Shown piece by piece: positions 15,521 through 24,582 of a DNA stretch of 64,000 bases. The position numbers and the translations under genes were made by a program. The notes beneath the pieces were generated by a model, which had not been told where the DNA came from, did not search any database, and saw only the letters and a program-made list of their open reading frames with translations. Location: assembly GCA_017557535.1 (NCBI GenBank), contig JAFYYM010000075.1, positions 1-64,000 on the forward strand, given 5' to 3'. The stretch's first letter is position 1. Each line of letters begins with the position of its first letter. Source of the stretch: Bacteroidales bacterium (GTDB taxonomy: Bacteria > Bacteroidota > Bacteroidia > Bacteroidales > UBA932).

Positions 15521-16463
15521 GTTATTGGTTTTATTGGCTATCCTTATCCCGACAGTGTCCTCTTATGCCCAGGTGATTAAGTCTGGGACAATGTGGTACA
15601 AAGGTGGGGACAACTACACCGCTACGGTGCAGGAGGATGGCACGATCATGATGGACTCGATGTCCGAAGGCCAGGAAATGCAGTTCAAGATGGTTCCGGA
15701 CGGGGACAAGAAAAACGCTTTTGTTGTTGCCAAAGGCCCCAGCGAGTATGCTGATATGCCTTTCCCGGAGGGATACAAGATTCGTTATCGCCATCAGGAT
15801 GGGATGAAAGTTCTATGTGTTTATAATCTGGAGGGACACCTGCATACAACCTTTAACTGGACTCCTGATGAAAGCCGTCACAATAACATCTGGACTTGGA
15901 TTCCTCAGCTAAAAGGTGTTTACACTCTTCAGCCCGATGGGTACCAGATCATTATCAATGATATGACGGTGACTGTGGAAGGTGTGGATGGAGAATATGA
16001 GGTCCAGACCTTCAATGACATCGCCAATGGGGTTGTGAAGATATCTCACGAATGGGTAAATGGTTACTTCGAGATGGTTCCCACACTAAATGGATTCAGA
16101 GTCTATCAGGGGAGCTTTGATGAATATGGTATGTTCCAGCGTTCGGGTGAGCCATATTCCCTCGTTGAATCAGATCCGTGGAAAGGCCGTTTCGACTTCG
16201 CTTCAACCTTGCTGCTCAATACTGGCATACTGGGCAAATACAAGCGTTCCACTCTTCGAATAATGCGTAATGAGATTCTTGCCCGTCACGGCTATGTGTT
16301 CCAGTCTAAGGACCTTAAGGAATATTTTGAGGGTCAGCCCTGGTACAAGCCGGCTGAGAGTGATTCCGGCATAGCCCTCTCTTTCATCGAGCAACTCAAC
16401 GTTGAGATGATCAAGACCGCCGAGGCCGATCCCGATCACGACGAATACGTCTGGGAAGAATAA
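15513..16463 (+). CDS. Secreted YARHG-domain protein
   Basis: 316 aa from the ATG at 15513, which overlaps the end of the upstream lipoprotein gene by 8 nt. Residues 1-20 form a signal peptide ending in SSYAQ. The middle is beta-rich with repeated Trp/Tyr/Gly strands (TFNWTPDESRHNNIWTW). The C-terminal YARHG domain lies near residues 240-290: RIMRNEILARHGYVFQSKDL followed by YFEGQPWYKP. YARHG is an extracellular domain of unknown activity, often in peptidase or surface protein contexts. A bidirectional terminator follows 22 nt after the stop. Confidence 0.85.
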   Translation: MNKLLVLLAILIPTVSSYAQVIKSGTMWYKGGDNYTATVQEDGTIMMDSMSEGQEMQFKMVPDGDKKNAFVVAKGPSEYADMPFPEGYKIRYRHQDGMKVLCVYNLEGHLHTTFNWTPDESRHNNIWTWIPQLKGVYTLQPDGYQIIINDMTVTVEGVDGEYEVQTFNDIANGVVKISHEWVNGYFEMVPTLNGFRVYQGSFDEYGMFQRSGEPYSLVESDPWKGRFDFASTLLLNTGILGKYKRSTLRIMRNEILARHGYVFQSKDLKEYFEGQPWYKPAESDSGIALSFIEQLNVEMIKTAEADPDHDEYVWEE

Positions 16464-16485
16464 GGTTCCCGGCAAGATAAAAGGA

Positions 16486-16518
16486 AAGGGCTGACCAAAA
16501 CGGTCAGCCCTTCACTTT
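16486..16518. terminator. Bidirectional terminator between YARHG gene and nifJ
   Basis: AAGGGCTGACC (16486-16496) pairs perfectly with GGTCAGCCCTT (16502-16512), loop AAAAC. A T-rich tail follows on both strands, so it can end the YARHG transcript (+) and the nifJ transcript (-). Confidence 0.85.
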
Positions 16519-16533
16519 TGGTTTGAAGCGGAA

Positions 16534-19500
16534 CTACTTCCCGGCGAGGCGGGCGTAGGTGCCGTAACGGACCTTGGCGAATTCCTCGGTGAGGGTCAGG
16601 AGTTCCTGGGCCCTGTCGGGGAACAGCTTGTACAGGGAAGCGAACCTGACCTCACCCTTCAGGAAGTCCTGGAACTTGGTCCAGTCAGGCTCCTTGGAGT
16701 CAAGCGAGAACGGGTTCTTGCCCTGGGCCTCGAGATCGGGGTTGTACCTGTAAAGGTGCCAGTAGCCGCAATCCACGGCAAGCTTCTCTTCCTTCTGGCT
16801 CAGTCCCATGCCAGCCTTAAGACCATGGTTGATACAAGGGGCGTAAGCGATGATGAGGGAAGGACCGTCGTAAGCCTCGGCCTCCTTGATGGCATTGAGG
16901 TACTGTGCGGGAGAAGCTCCCATAGCGACCTGGGCCACGTAAACATAGCCGTAGCTGATGGCCATCATGCCGAGATCCTTCTTGCGGATCTTCTTACCTG
17001 AAGCGGCGAACTTGGCGATGGCACCAGCAGGGGTAGACTTGGAGCTCTGACCACCGGTGTTCGAGTAGACCTCGGTGTCAAGAACGAGCACATTGACATT
17101 CTTGCCGGAGGCGAGGACGTGGTCCAGACCGCCGTAGCCGATGTCATAAGCCCAACCGTCACCACCGAATATCCACTGGCTACGAGCGGCGATAAAGCGC
17201 TTGTATTCAAGGAGCCTTGAGCAGCAGTCGCACTTGCAACCCTCAGCGAGAGGAACAATTTTGTCAGCCACCTCACGGGTGACAGCGGCGTTCTCCTTGT
17301 TGTCGAGCCACTGCTGGGCGAGAGCCTTGATGTCCTCACCGCAGCATTCGCAGGTGGTGATCTGGGCCATGATGTTGGCCACAGTCTCGCGGGCGCGGTC
17401 GGATCCGATCTTCATTCCAAGACCGAACTCCGCGTTGTCCTCGAAGAGGGAATTCTGCCATGCGGGACCGTGTCCCTGGGCATTGACGCAGTAAGGGGAG
17501 GCGGGGAAGGAAGCTCCATAGATGGAGGAGCAACCTGTGGCGTTGGCTATCATCATCCTGTCTCCGAAGAGCTGGGTGATATTCTTGATGTAAGGAGTCT
17601 CACCGCAACCGGCGCAGGCGCCGCTGAACTCGAAGAGAGGCTGGGCGAACTGAGAGTTCTTCACGTTGGCAGCCTTGTTCACGACATCCTCCTTATAACC
17701 GACCTTGGAGTGGAGCCAGTTGAAGTTCTCCTGCTCCTGGTGCTGGTCGAGGGCGGAAACCATGACGAGGGCCTTCTCCTTGGCGGGGCACACATCAACG
17801 CAATTGCCGCAACCTGTACAGTCATCGACAGAGGTGGCGAGAGCGAAGGTGTATTCCTTCAGAACAGCCTTGCCAGCGGTCTTCTTAAGCCCTGCGGGAG
17901 CCTTCTCGGCCTCCTCGGCTGTGAGAAGGAACGGACGGATAGCGGCGTGAGGGCAAACGAAGGCGCAGGTGTTACACTGGATACACTTGTCAGGATCCCA
18001 GCTGGGCACCATGACAGCGACACCACGCTTCTCGAAAGCGGCGGTACCGGCGGGCATAGTGCCGTCCATGTAAGGCAGGAACGCGCTGACAGGCAGTGAG
18101 TCACCGTTCTGGGAATTGACCACATCGGCAATCTCCTTGACGAAGGCGGGAGCGAGACGATCCTTGTTGGGAGTCTCGAATTTAGCGCTGATCTCAGCCC
18201 ACTCGGCAGGGATTGTGACCTCGGTGTACTCACCACCACGGTCGACGGCTGCAGAGTTCATATTCACGACATTCTCACCCTTCTTGCCGTAGCTCTTGAC
18301 GATGGCGTCTTTCATGTACTTGACAGCGTCCTCGTAAGGGATAATGCCGGTGATCTTGAAGAAAGCGGACTGGAGGATGGTGTTGGTCCTGTTGCCGAGT
18401 CCGATTTCAGAGGCGATCTTGGTGGCGTTGATGATGTAAAGCTTGATGTGCTTCTTGCCGATGATGGCCTTGACATTCTCAGGGATTCTCTTGACGGTCT
18501 CAGCCTCATCCCAGAGGGAATTGAGCAGGAGGGTGCCACCGTCCTTGATGCCCTTGAGGACATCGTATTTCTCAAGATATGAAGGCACGTGGCAGGCCAC
18601 AAAGTCAGGGGTGCTCACGAGGTAAGGGGCCTTGATGGGAAGGTCGCCGAAACGAAGGTGTGAGCAAGTGTAACCGCCGGACTTCTTGGAGTCATAGTCG
18701 AAATATGCCTGGCAATACTTGGGAGTATGGCTACCGATGATCTTGATGGTGTTCTTGTTGGCACCGACAGTACCGTCAGAGCCGAGTCCATAGAACTTGC
18801 ACTCGGTGGTTCCGGGCTTGACTATTGAGATCTCCTCCTTGAGGACGAGTGACTTGAAGGTCACGTCATCAACGATGCCGATTGTGAAGTCATTCTTGGG
18901 CTCCTTGAACTCGAGGTTGTCAAAGACAGCCACGATCTGAGCGGGAGTGGTGTCCTTTGAGGACAGTCCGTAGCGACCACCGATCACAAGCGGAGCGTTC
19001 TCCTTGCCCTGGAAGAGGGCCTTGACATCCAAGAAGAGAGGCTCTCCAAGAGCTCCGGGCTCCTTGGTCCTGTCGAGGACAGCGATCCTCTTGACGGTCT
19101 TGGGGAGGACTTTCATGAAATACTTCTCTGCGAAAGGCCTGTAGAGATGAACGGTAACCAAACCGTACTTCCTTCCCTGGCCGGCGAGATAGTCAATGGT
19201 CTCCTTGATGGTCTCCGTGACAGATCCCATCGCCACGATGATGTTCTCGGCATCGGGGGCTCCGTAATATGTGAACGGGCGGTACTCGCGACCGGTCAGC
19301 TCGCTGATCTCACCCATGTAGCGCGCCACGATGTCCGGAACGGCCGCATAAACGTTGTTCCTGGACTCAACGGCCTGGAAATACACGTCACCATTCTGAG
19401 CGGTACCTCTGGTGACAGGAGCATCAGGATTCAGGGCCCTGTCGCGGAAAGCCTTGAGAGACTTCTCGCTCACCATACCCTTGAGGGCTTCCTCATCGAG

Positions 19501-20061
19501 AGCCTCGATCTTCTGGATCTCGTGGCTTGTGCGGAAACCGTCAAAGAAATGAAGGAACGGGACGCTCGACTTGATGGCGGCCAAATGCGCGACAGCGGCG
19601 ATGTCCTGGGCCTCCTGGACGGAACCAGAGGCAAGAAGGGCGAAGCCAGTCTGGCGGCAGGCCATCACGTCCTGATGGTCTCCGAAAATGGAGAGAGCGT
19701 GGGACGCGAGGGCGCGGGCGGACACGTGGAAGACACCGGGAAGAAGCTCTCCGGCGATCTTGTACATGTTCGGGATCATAAGGAGAAGACCCTGGGAAGC
19801 CGTGTAGGTGGTGGTGAGGACTCCGGCCTGGAGGGAGCCGTGTACAGCTCCCGAGGCACCGGCCTCGCTCTCCATCTCAGTGACGCTCACGGTTTCGCCC
19901 CAAAGATTCTTTTTCCCGTGGGCAGCCCATTCGTCGATGTTCTCCGCCATGGGAGAAGAAGGGGTGATAGGGTAAATGCAGGCGTTCTCGCTGAAAAGGT
20001 AAGCGACGTTCGCCACAGCGGTGTTACCATCACAAGTGATAAATTTCTTTTCTTTTGCCAT
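16534..20061 (-). CDS. nifJ: Pyruvate:ferredoxin (flavodoxin) oxidoreductase, homodimeric
   Basis: 1175 aa. It oxidatively decarboxylates pyruvate to acetyl-CoA and CO2 and reduces ferredoxin; a central enzyme of anaerobic metabolism. Domains in order: N-terminal pyrimidine-binding domain (YPITPSSPMAENIDEW, near residue 35), CoA/transketolase-like middle, a ferredoxin domain with two 4Fe-4S clusters (CIQCNTCAFVCP near 692 and CTGCGNCVDVCP near 750), then the TPP domain with the proximal-cluster CAGCGETPY (near 817) and GDGWAYDIGYGG plus NTGGQSSKSTP (near 970-1010). Length matches the family. It follows fabD by 24 nt. The electron acceptor is probably the ferredoxin at 8679. Confidence 0.97.
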   Translation of the reverse strand: MAKEKKFITCDGNTAVANVAYLFSENACIYPITPSSPMAENIDEWAAHGKKNLWGETVSVTEMESEAGASGAVHGSLQAGVLTTTYTASQGLLLMIPNMYKIAGELLPGVFHVSARALASHALSIFGDHQDVMACRQTGFALLASGSVQEAQDIAAVAHLAAIKSSVPFLHFFDGFRTSHEIQKIEALDEEALKGMVSEKSLKAFRDRALNPDAPVTRGTAQNGDVYFQAVESRNNVYAAVPDIVARYMGEISELTGREYRPFTYYGAPDAENIIVAMGSVTETIKETIDYLAGQGRKYGLVTVHLYRPFAEKYFMKVLPKTVKRIAVLDRTKEPGALGEPLFLDVKALFQGKENAPLVIGGRYGLSSKDTTPAQIVAVFDNLEFKEPKNDFTIGIVDDVTFKSLVLKEEISIVKPGTTECKFYGLGSDGTVGANKNTIKIIGSHTPKYCQAYFDYDSKKSGGYTCSHLRFGDLPIKAPYLVSTPDFVACHVPSYLEKYDVLKGIKDGGTLLLNSLWDEAETVKRIPENVKAIIGKKHIKLYIINATKIASEIGLGNRTNTILQSAFFKITGIIPYEDAVKYMKDAIVKSYGKKGENVVNMNSAAVDRGGEYTEVTIPAEWAEISAKFETPNKDRLAPAFVKEIADVVNSQNGDSLPVSAFLPYMDGTMPAGTAAFEKRGVAVMVPSWDPDKCIQCNTCAFVCPHAAIRPFLLTAEEAEKAPAGLKKTAGKAVLKEYTFALATSVDDCTGCGNCVDVCPAKEKALVMVSALDQHQEQENFNWLHSKVGYKEDVVNKAANVKNSQFAQPLFEFSGACAGCGETPYIKNITQLFGDRMMIANATGCSSIYGASFPASPYCVNAQGHGPAWQNSLFEDNAEFGLGMKIGSDRARETVANIMAQITTCECCGEDIKALAQQWLDNKENAAVTREVADKIVPLAEGCKCDCCSRLLEYKRFIAARSQWIFGGDGWAYDIGYGGLDHVLASGKNVNVLVLDTEVYSNTGGQSSKSTPAGAIAKFAASGKKIRKKDLGMMAISYGYVYVAQVAMGASPAQYLNAIKEAEAYDGPSLIIAYAPCINHGLKAGMGLSQKEEKLAVDCGYWHLYRYNPDLEAQGKNPFSLDSKEPDWTKFQDFLKGEVRFASLYKLFPDRAQELLTLTEEFAKVRYGTYARLAGK

Positions 20062-20085
20062 ATCGTTTTTAAATGTGAATATTAG

Positions 20086-20979
20086 TTAGAGTGTTGATAT
20101 TCCCTCAATGGTGATGTCCTCGGCTCCACCGGAGATTCTCTTGACAAGTCCCTGAAGCACTGTGCCAGGACCAATCTCCATGAAATAACCGGCTCCGTCG
20201 GCGATCATGTTCTCCACACTGGCTGTCCATCTCACGGGAGAAGTGAGTTGCTTGAGCAGGTTCTCCTTGATTAGCGTCGGGTCAGTTGTGGGCTTCGCGG
20301 TGACATTCTGGTAAATAGGGCATACAGGAGCGACAATCTCAGTCTCCTGGATCGCCTTGCCTAGCTCTATTCTCGCGGGCTCCATGAGAGGGGAGTGGAA
20401 AGCGCCTCCAACCTGAAGCGGGAGAGCTCTCTTGGCTCCGGCGGCCTTAGCGGCCTCGCAGGCCTTATCAATCGCTTCTTTCTCTCCGGAGATGACTATC
20501 TGACCGTGGCAGTTGAAATTGGCGGGAATCACTATCCCATCAATGCCAGAGCATATCTCCTCGACTATCTCATCAGGAAGGCCGATGATGGCTGCCATGC
20601 CTCCAGGAACCTTCTCGCAGCATTTCTGCATCTCGGTCGCCCTTATTGAGACAAGACGAAGGGCGTCCTCAAAAGCCATCGCTCCGGCGGCAGCCAGGGC
20701 TGAGAACTCTCCGAGGGAGTGACCGGCGACCATGTCAGGCGCGAACCCTTCATAGCACTTCGCCAGTACAACCGAATGAAGGAATATAGCAGGCTGGGTG
20801 ACCTTCGTGGCTTTGAGGTCCTCTGCCGTGCCGTTGAACATTATATCAGTAATCTTGAATCCAAGGACCTCATCAGCCTTGTCCAGCAGTTCTTTACCTT
20901 TCGCTCCACCCTCGTAGAGATCCTTCGCCATCCCGGGGAACTGCGACCCTTGTCCAGGAAAAACGTAAGCTTTTTTCAT
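20086..20979 (-). CDS. fabD: Malonyl-CoA:ACP transacylase
   Basis: 297 aa from the ATG at 20979; the in-frame TTG at 20988 lies inside the -7 promoter box and is rejected. FabD loads malonate onto acyl carrier protein for fatty acid synthesis. The motif YVFPGQGSQFPGMA opens the protein, the nucleophile elbow is GHSLGE (Ser near residue 89), and QVGGAFHSPLM carries the catalytic His near residue 200. The C-terminal IGPGTVLQGLVKR is also typical. It is followed 24 nt later by nifJ, which supplies acetyl-CoA; whether they share a transcript is inferred from spacing. Confidence 0.96.
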   Translation of the reverse strand: MKKAYVFPGQGSQFPGMAKDLYEGGAKGKELLDKADEVLGFKITDIMFNGTAEDLKATKVTQPAIFLHSVVLAKCYEGFAPDMVAGHSLGEFSALAAAGAMAFEDALRLVSIRATEMQKCCEKVPGGMAAIIGLPDEIVEEICSGIDGIVIPANFNCHGQIVISGEKEAIDKACEAAKAAGAKRALPLQVGGAFHSPLMEPARIELGKAIQETEIVAPVCPIYQNVTAKPTTDPTLIKENLLKQLTSPVRWTASVENMIADGAGYFMEIGPGTVLQGLVKRISGGAEDITIEGISTL

Positions 20980-20985
20980 ATCTGA

Positions 20986-20993
20986 CAAAATTA
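20986..20993 (-). promoter_or_regulatory. -7 element of the fabD promoter
   Basis: TAATTTTG on the minus strand, ending 6 nt before the fabD ATG at 20979. It fits TAnnTTTG and implies a leaderless transcript. No clear -33. Confidence 0.45.
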
Positions 20994-21048
20994 CGATTTA
21001 TTCTTTTAATATCCGAGAAGAATAATTCCTATTTTGATTGCAATTTCG

Positions 21049-21056
21049 TAATTTTG
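21049..21056 (+). promoter_or_regulatory. Possible -7 element upstream of tRNA-Arg
   Basis: TAATTTTG, 28 nt before the tRNA. A TTTG at 21033-21036 is too close for the usual 19-21 bp spacing, so the -33 box is unclear. Confidence 0.35.
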
Positions 21057-21084
21057 CAAGCGGTTGACGAAAGGGAACTGAATT

Positions 21085-21156
21085 GCCCCCATAGTTTAAT
21101 GGATAGAATTTAGGATTCCGGTTCCTACGATAGGCGTTCGATTCGCCTTGGGGGTA
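21085..21156 (+). tRNA. tRNA-Arg (anticodon CCG)
   Basis: 72 nt cloverleaf. Acceptor GCCCCCA (21085-21091) pairs with TGGGGGT (21149-21155) with one G-T closing pair; discriminator A. The anticodon arm TAGGA-TTCCGGT-TCCTA gives anticodon CCG for CGG codons. The T arm is AGGCG-TTCGATT-CGCCT. CCA is not encoded. A strong terminator lies 27 nt downstream. Confidence 0.95.
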
Positions 21157-21182
21157 CGAGATTTTTAACTAAAAGCAAGAAT

Positions 21183-21216
21183 AAAGCGGGTTGAGCACAG
21201 CTCAACCCGCTTTTTG
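21183..21216. terminator. Bidirectional terminator between tRNA-Arg and S9 peptidase
   Basis: AAAGCGGGTTGAGC (21183-21196) pairs perfectly over 14 bp with GCTCAACCCGCTTT (21200-21213), loop ACA, followed by more Ts. It ends the tRNA transcript on + and the S9 peptidase transcript (stop at 21231) on -. Confidence 0.93.
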
Positions 21217-21230
21217 TTGATGCCGGACGT

Positions 21231-23519
21231 TTACTTGCACCAGCGGTCCAGCCAATCGAAATAGCAACGATGCCAGAACAGGGCGTTCTGGGGCTGGAGG
21301 ATCCAGTGATTCTCTTCTGGGAAGACCACAAGCTTGGATGGTACTCCCATCATCTGGGCGGTGTTGAAGGCCGCCATGCCCTGGTCGTAAGGGATACGGT
21401 AGTCCATCATGCCGTGCATGCAAAGGATCGGAGTGTGCCACTTGGTCACATTCGCGGCAGGTGAATTGGCGTAATGGCGCTGGGCTTTTGGCGCGTCGCT
21501 CCATGGCGAGCCGGCCTGCTGAATGCCTCCGAATGTCTTCCCGTCGCCTTTTGGCCCCATCTGGCCCGGAGTGTAGGAATACTCAGTCAGACCGCCGTTG
21601 TCCCAGTTGGGGAACCACATCTCCTCGGTCTCGTAGTACATGTACCTCTCATCGAAGATTCCCGCATGGGCGATGAAGCAGTCGTAGATGTCGCCGTGGA
21701 TTCCTGCCATGTAGTAGACGCTGTACCCGCCGTAGGACGCCCCGCAGCCCGCTAATTTGCCGACATATGGCTCCTTCTTAAGCTCACGGGCGGCGCTCAG
21801 GTAGTCCTGCATGTTGAGACCGATGTAGTCACCGCTGATCTGCTCGCACCATTCCTGCCCGAAGGCTGTGGTGCCGCGGCGGTTCGGGAGTATGACTATG
21901 TAGCCCTGAGAGGCCATCAGGCGGTAGTTCCAGCGGTAGCTCCAGCCCTGGCTGAGGGTTCCCTGGGGGCCACCAAGGAATATCTCTATGGCGGGATAGA
22001 CCTTCGTGGAATCGAATTTCGGTGGATAGAGGACCCAGGTCAACATTTTCTTGCCGTCAACTGTGGTGATCCATCTCTCCTGGATGTCGCAGGACTCAAG
22101 TTGGCCGATAATATGCCCATTCTCGTCGGATATCCTTCCGAAAGAGCCGTCCTCTTCTTTGACCGCCACAAGTTCAGTGGGGAACTCCATCGAGGCATAG
22201 CTGGCGAGCAGTGTCCCGTCCACGACAGCGAACGGTGAATTGAAGTCGTACCAAGCGTCATCCGGAGTGATTCGCACGGGCTCCACGGCGATGTCGGTGT
22301 GAGCCTCTGCAGTTGAACTGCCGGTGACCGCATCTACCTTGTAAATGGCCTGAAGGCCCTCCGTCAAAGCGTTGAAATAGATATACTTCGAGTCATCAGA
22401 CCAGACCGGTCCGGCTACATTGTACTTAAAATCGGCGGTCAATTCCCTGATGTCAGAGACCTTGACTTCGCCTTGACCATCCGTTGGATTCCCGTTATCA
22501 ATTGAAGCGACAAATAGGCGAGTCTTGTCGGCCTCATAGCCGTCACGGGCCATGCTCAGGAAGGCCAACTTGGTGCCATCCGGACTCCAAGCCGGATCGG
22601 TGTCGTAGCCGCCGGCCATCGGGACGCACACTGTCTGCCCTGTCACAATCTTGAAAATGTAGATCTCAGTGTTGGTGGAGAAGGCATATTCCTTCCCGGT
22701 CTCTTTCTTTTTGCATGAATATGCGACCATCTGCCCGTCAGGGCTCCAGGCCACTTGGTCAAGACCTCCGTAAGGCTCGAGTGGAAGCTCGAATTTCCCG
22801 GCGTCTTCTCCCAAGATATTCATTGAGTTATCGAGGGTGATAGGAGTTCCATCGTTGATAGGGGCGACATAGGTCTGCGGCCATTCTGTTGTCCAGTGGT
22901 CCCAATGGCGGTACATCAGATCCTCGGTGACATAGGCTTTGGCCTTATCGAGCCCCTTGTCGAAATCCTTTGGAGTCTTTACGGGACCAGGAATCGTGCT
23001 TATATAAAGGACTTGAGACTCGTCCGGGCTGACGGCGAACTCTCCGATGCCTTCCGCCACGTCACTGAGTTTCACCCCCTTACCGAGGGATGGCACTCCG
23101 CCTGTCACGACGAAAGGAGCCTTGTGAATCTGCCCGCCCTGTAGGTAATACACAGATCCTCCATCCTTGCTCCAGCGTGCGTTGGACATGCTTTTACCTT
23201 CCTTTGTGAGTTGTATCTTATCCCCGAAGGAAAGCCCGTTTTCATCTTTGGTCACCTCCTGCGCGAAGAGGTTCCTGCACGAGCGGTTATCTTCAATTGA
23301 AGTGTAACTCACCCCGTAAAGGATCCATCTCCCGTCGGGGGAGAGTTGAGGATCTGATAGCCTTCCTAAGGAAAGCAGAATCTCCGGGGTCATCACCCCG
23401 TTCTCGGCCTGGATTCCGGAGGGACCTATGTAGGCCTTGTCCCCGGCAGGCTCTTTCTGAGCGCATCCCATGATTATCATAGCAGTTGCCGCCGCGATGG
23501 CGATAGACTTGGTTCTCAT
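21231..23519 (-). CDS. S9 family peptidase lipoprotein (prolyl oligopeptidase/DPP-like)
   Basis: 762 aa. A lipoprotein signal ends at Cys19 (lipobox IMGC), so it is anchored to a membrane on the periplasmic or outer side. The N-terminal beta-propeller (about residues 45-480) shows WD40-like repeats LSPDGRWILYG, WSPDGQMVAYS and WSPDGTKLAFLS. The C-terminal alpha/beta-hydrolase has nucleophile GCGASYGGYS (Ser near residue 595), MHGMMDYRIPYDQG (Asp near 705) and EENHWI (His near 735), the full S9 triad. It cleaves peptides, possibly after proline. It overlaps the WYL regulator gene by 4 nt, so the regulator is likely its own operon partner. Confidence 0.93.
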   Translation of the reverse strand: MRTKSIAIAAATAMIIMGCAQKEPAGDKAYIGPSGIQAENGVMTPEILLSLGRLSDPQLSPDGRWILYGVSYTSIEDNRSCRNLFAQEVTKDENGLSFGDKIQLTKEGKSMSNARWSKDGGSVYYLQGGQIHKAPFVVTGGVPSLGKGVKLSDVAEGIGEFAVSPDESQVLYISTIPGPVKTPKDFDKGLDKAKAYVTEDLMYRHWDHWTTEWPQTYVAPINDGTPITLDNSMNILGEDAGKFELPLEPYGGLDQVAWSPDGQMVAYSCKKKETGKEYAFSTNTEIYIFKIVTGQTVCVPMAGGYDTDPAWSPDGTKLAFLSMARDGYEADKTRLFVASIDNGNPTDGQGEVKVSDIRELTADFKYNVAGPVWSDDSKYIYFNALTEGLQAIYKVDAVTGSSTAEAHTDIAVEPVRITPDDAWYDFNSPFAVVDGTLLASYASMEFPTELVAVKEEDGSFGRISDENGHIIGQLESCDIQERWITTVDGKKMLTWVLYPPKFDSTKVYPAIEIFLGGPQGTLSQGWSYRWNYRLMASQGYIVILPNRRGTTAFGQEWCEQISGDYIGLNMQDYLSAARELKKEPYVGKLAGCGASYGGYSVYYMAGIHGDIYDCFIAHAGIFDERYMYYETEEMWFPNWDNGGLTEYSYTPGQMGPKGDGKTFGGIQQAGSPWSDAPKAQRHYANSPAANVTKWHTPILCMHGMMDYRIPYDQGMAAFNTAQMMGVPSKLVVFPEENHWILQPQNALFWHRCYFDWLDRWCK

Positions 23520-24469
23520 AATATTTTGTAGTTATTTAATCCTTTCTCAAGCATTTCCTTGACCGCTGAGCGTACACTCTCCGGCTCTATCACTTCAACC
23601 CTACCGGCAAGCCGGCAGAACTCCATCAGCAGGTTCTCATTGGGAATGACCCTTAGCCTGAACAATCGTCCTCCTCCCTCAGCAGGTCCTTCCTCTTTTT
23701 GTGACTGGTGTAGCGGCAGGTCCCGGAGGTATCTTGCTTCCTCCTCTGTGGCCCTCAAGCGTATAGTCTCGCTTTTCTGCCCCTCCCGGGGGAAGAATAT
23801 CCCGAAACTGTCGTGGAACAAGGCATCCACATCAAACCCTCTCGGCATCTTGAAGGTTTTATCCAATTCTTTGAGCGAGACAATCCTGTCGAGCCCATAA
23901 ACCCTCCAGGAGCCCATGTCATTATTTGGCGCCTCTTTCCCGTTCCTGACTGCCCTTTCATGGCAGTAGGCAACCAAATACCAGCGCCTTTCATGCTCTT
24001 TGACAGCGAAAGGCTGGATGTGGAGGGTGTCGGTTTGGCTCGAGTTGTATTTCTTGTATTCTATCTCAAGTTCCCTCTCGTCTTCCATGGCCTGCATTAT
24101 GGATGTCAGGAATATCTGTCCGGAAGGCACATCCTCGACGCTGACCCTTCCAGAGAGCCTCTCTTTCCCAAGTGTGAGGAGGTTGTTGACAGTGAATGTG
24201 TTGACTAACCAACCCACACTTTTGTCTTTGTCCATTACCTCGTCACTGTATGGGATGGAGTATCTGTTGGTTCCCCGGTCACAGATGATATCCGTCCCGA
24301 AGATCTCCAATATCGCTAGCCGATGGTTGTTGAAGGTTCTCCTGGAATACGGTTGGTCGTACCGTCTCTCGAACTTGTCCGAGATCTCGCGCAGCGTGAG
24401 CCCACGCTCCCCGGAAGCGGAAAGCGTCTGTATCAGCCAAATGTATTTTCCAATGAGTTCGGAAACCAT
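23516..24469 (-). CDS. WYL-domain transcriptional regulator
   Basis: 317 aa from the ATG at 24469; a TTG at 24493 lies only 7 nt past a -7 box and is less likely. The N-terminal winged helix (about residues 1-70: RGLTLREISDKFERRYDQPYSRRTFNNHR) binds DNA. The central WYL domain (about 115-215) contains IQPFAVKEHERRWYLVAYC, with RRWYLVA in place of the Trp-Tyr-Leu hallmark, and YGLDRI. The C-terminal WCX extension closes with EFCRLAGRVEVIEPESV. Such proteins sense nucleotide or other ligands and regulate stress or defence genes. Here the 4-nt overlap with an S9 peptidase suggests control of that gene. Confidence 0.9.
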   Translation of the reverse strand: MVSELIGKYIWLIQTLSASGERGLTLREISDKFERRYDQPYSRRTFNNHRLAILEIFGTDIICDRGTNRYSIPYSDEVMDKDKSVGWLVNTFTVNNLLTLGKERLSGRVSVEDVPSGQIFLTSIMQAMEDERELEIEYKKYNSSQTDTLHIQPFAVKEHERRWYLVAYCHERAVRNGKEAPNNDMGSWRVYGLDRIVSLKELDKTFKMPRGFDVDALFHDSFGIFFPREGQKSETIRLRATEEEARYLRDLPLHQSQKEEGPAEGGGRLFRLRVIPNENLLMEFCRLAGRVEVIEPESVRSAVKEMLEKGLNNYKIL

Positions 24470-24500
24470 CGTTTTGGGATTGTGCTTTTTCAAGGCACAT

Positions 24501-24508
24501 CAAATATA
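24501..24508 (-). promoter_or_regulatory. -7 element for the WYL-S9 operon
   Basis: TATATTTG read on the minus strand, 31 nt before the ATG at 24469. It is back to back with the + strand promoter at 24538-24570. Confidence 0.5.
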
Positions 24509-24537
24509 GCAAACAAAAACCGGATTTCAGTGCAAGG

Positions 24538-24570
24538 TTTTGGAAAAACGGTGTTATTATAATATATTTG
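24538..24570 (+). promoter_or_regulatory. Promoter of the rSAM-associated lipoprotein gene
   Basis: TTTTG at 24538-24542, exactly 20 bp, then TATATTTG at 24563-24570. One of the best consensus promoters in the window. The ATG at 24583 is 12 nt after the -7 box. Confidence 0.7.
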
Positions 24571-24582
24571 AATTGTTTTGAA

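Noticed and set aside
17470-18099. 209-codon open frame on + inside nifJ
   Set aside because: Also a shadow of nifJ, opposite to its iron-sulfur domain; low-complexity Gly/Val/Leu content, no domain.
19147-20085. 312-codon open frame on + inside nifJ
   Set aside because: Antisense shadow of the well-supported nifJ gene, with no motif or promoter; the GC-rich third positions of nifJ keep the opposite frame open.
21085-21216. Integration site at tRNA-Arg
   Set aside because: No integrase and no repeat of the tRNA 3' end was seen; the following gene is an ordinary S9 peptidase.
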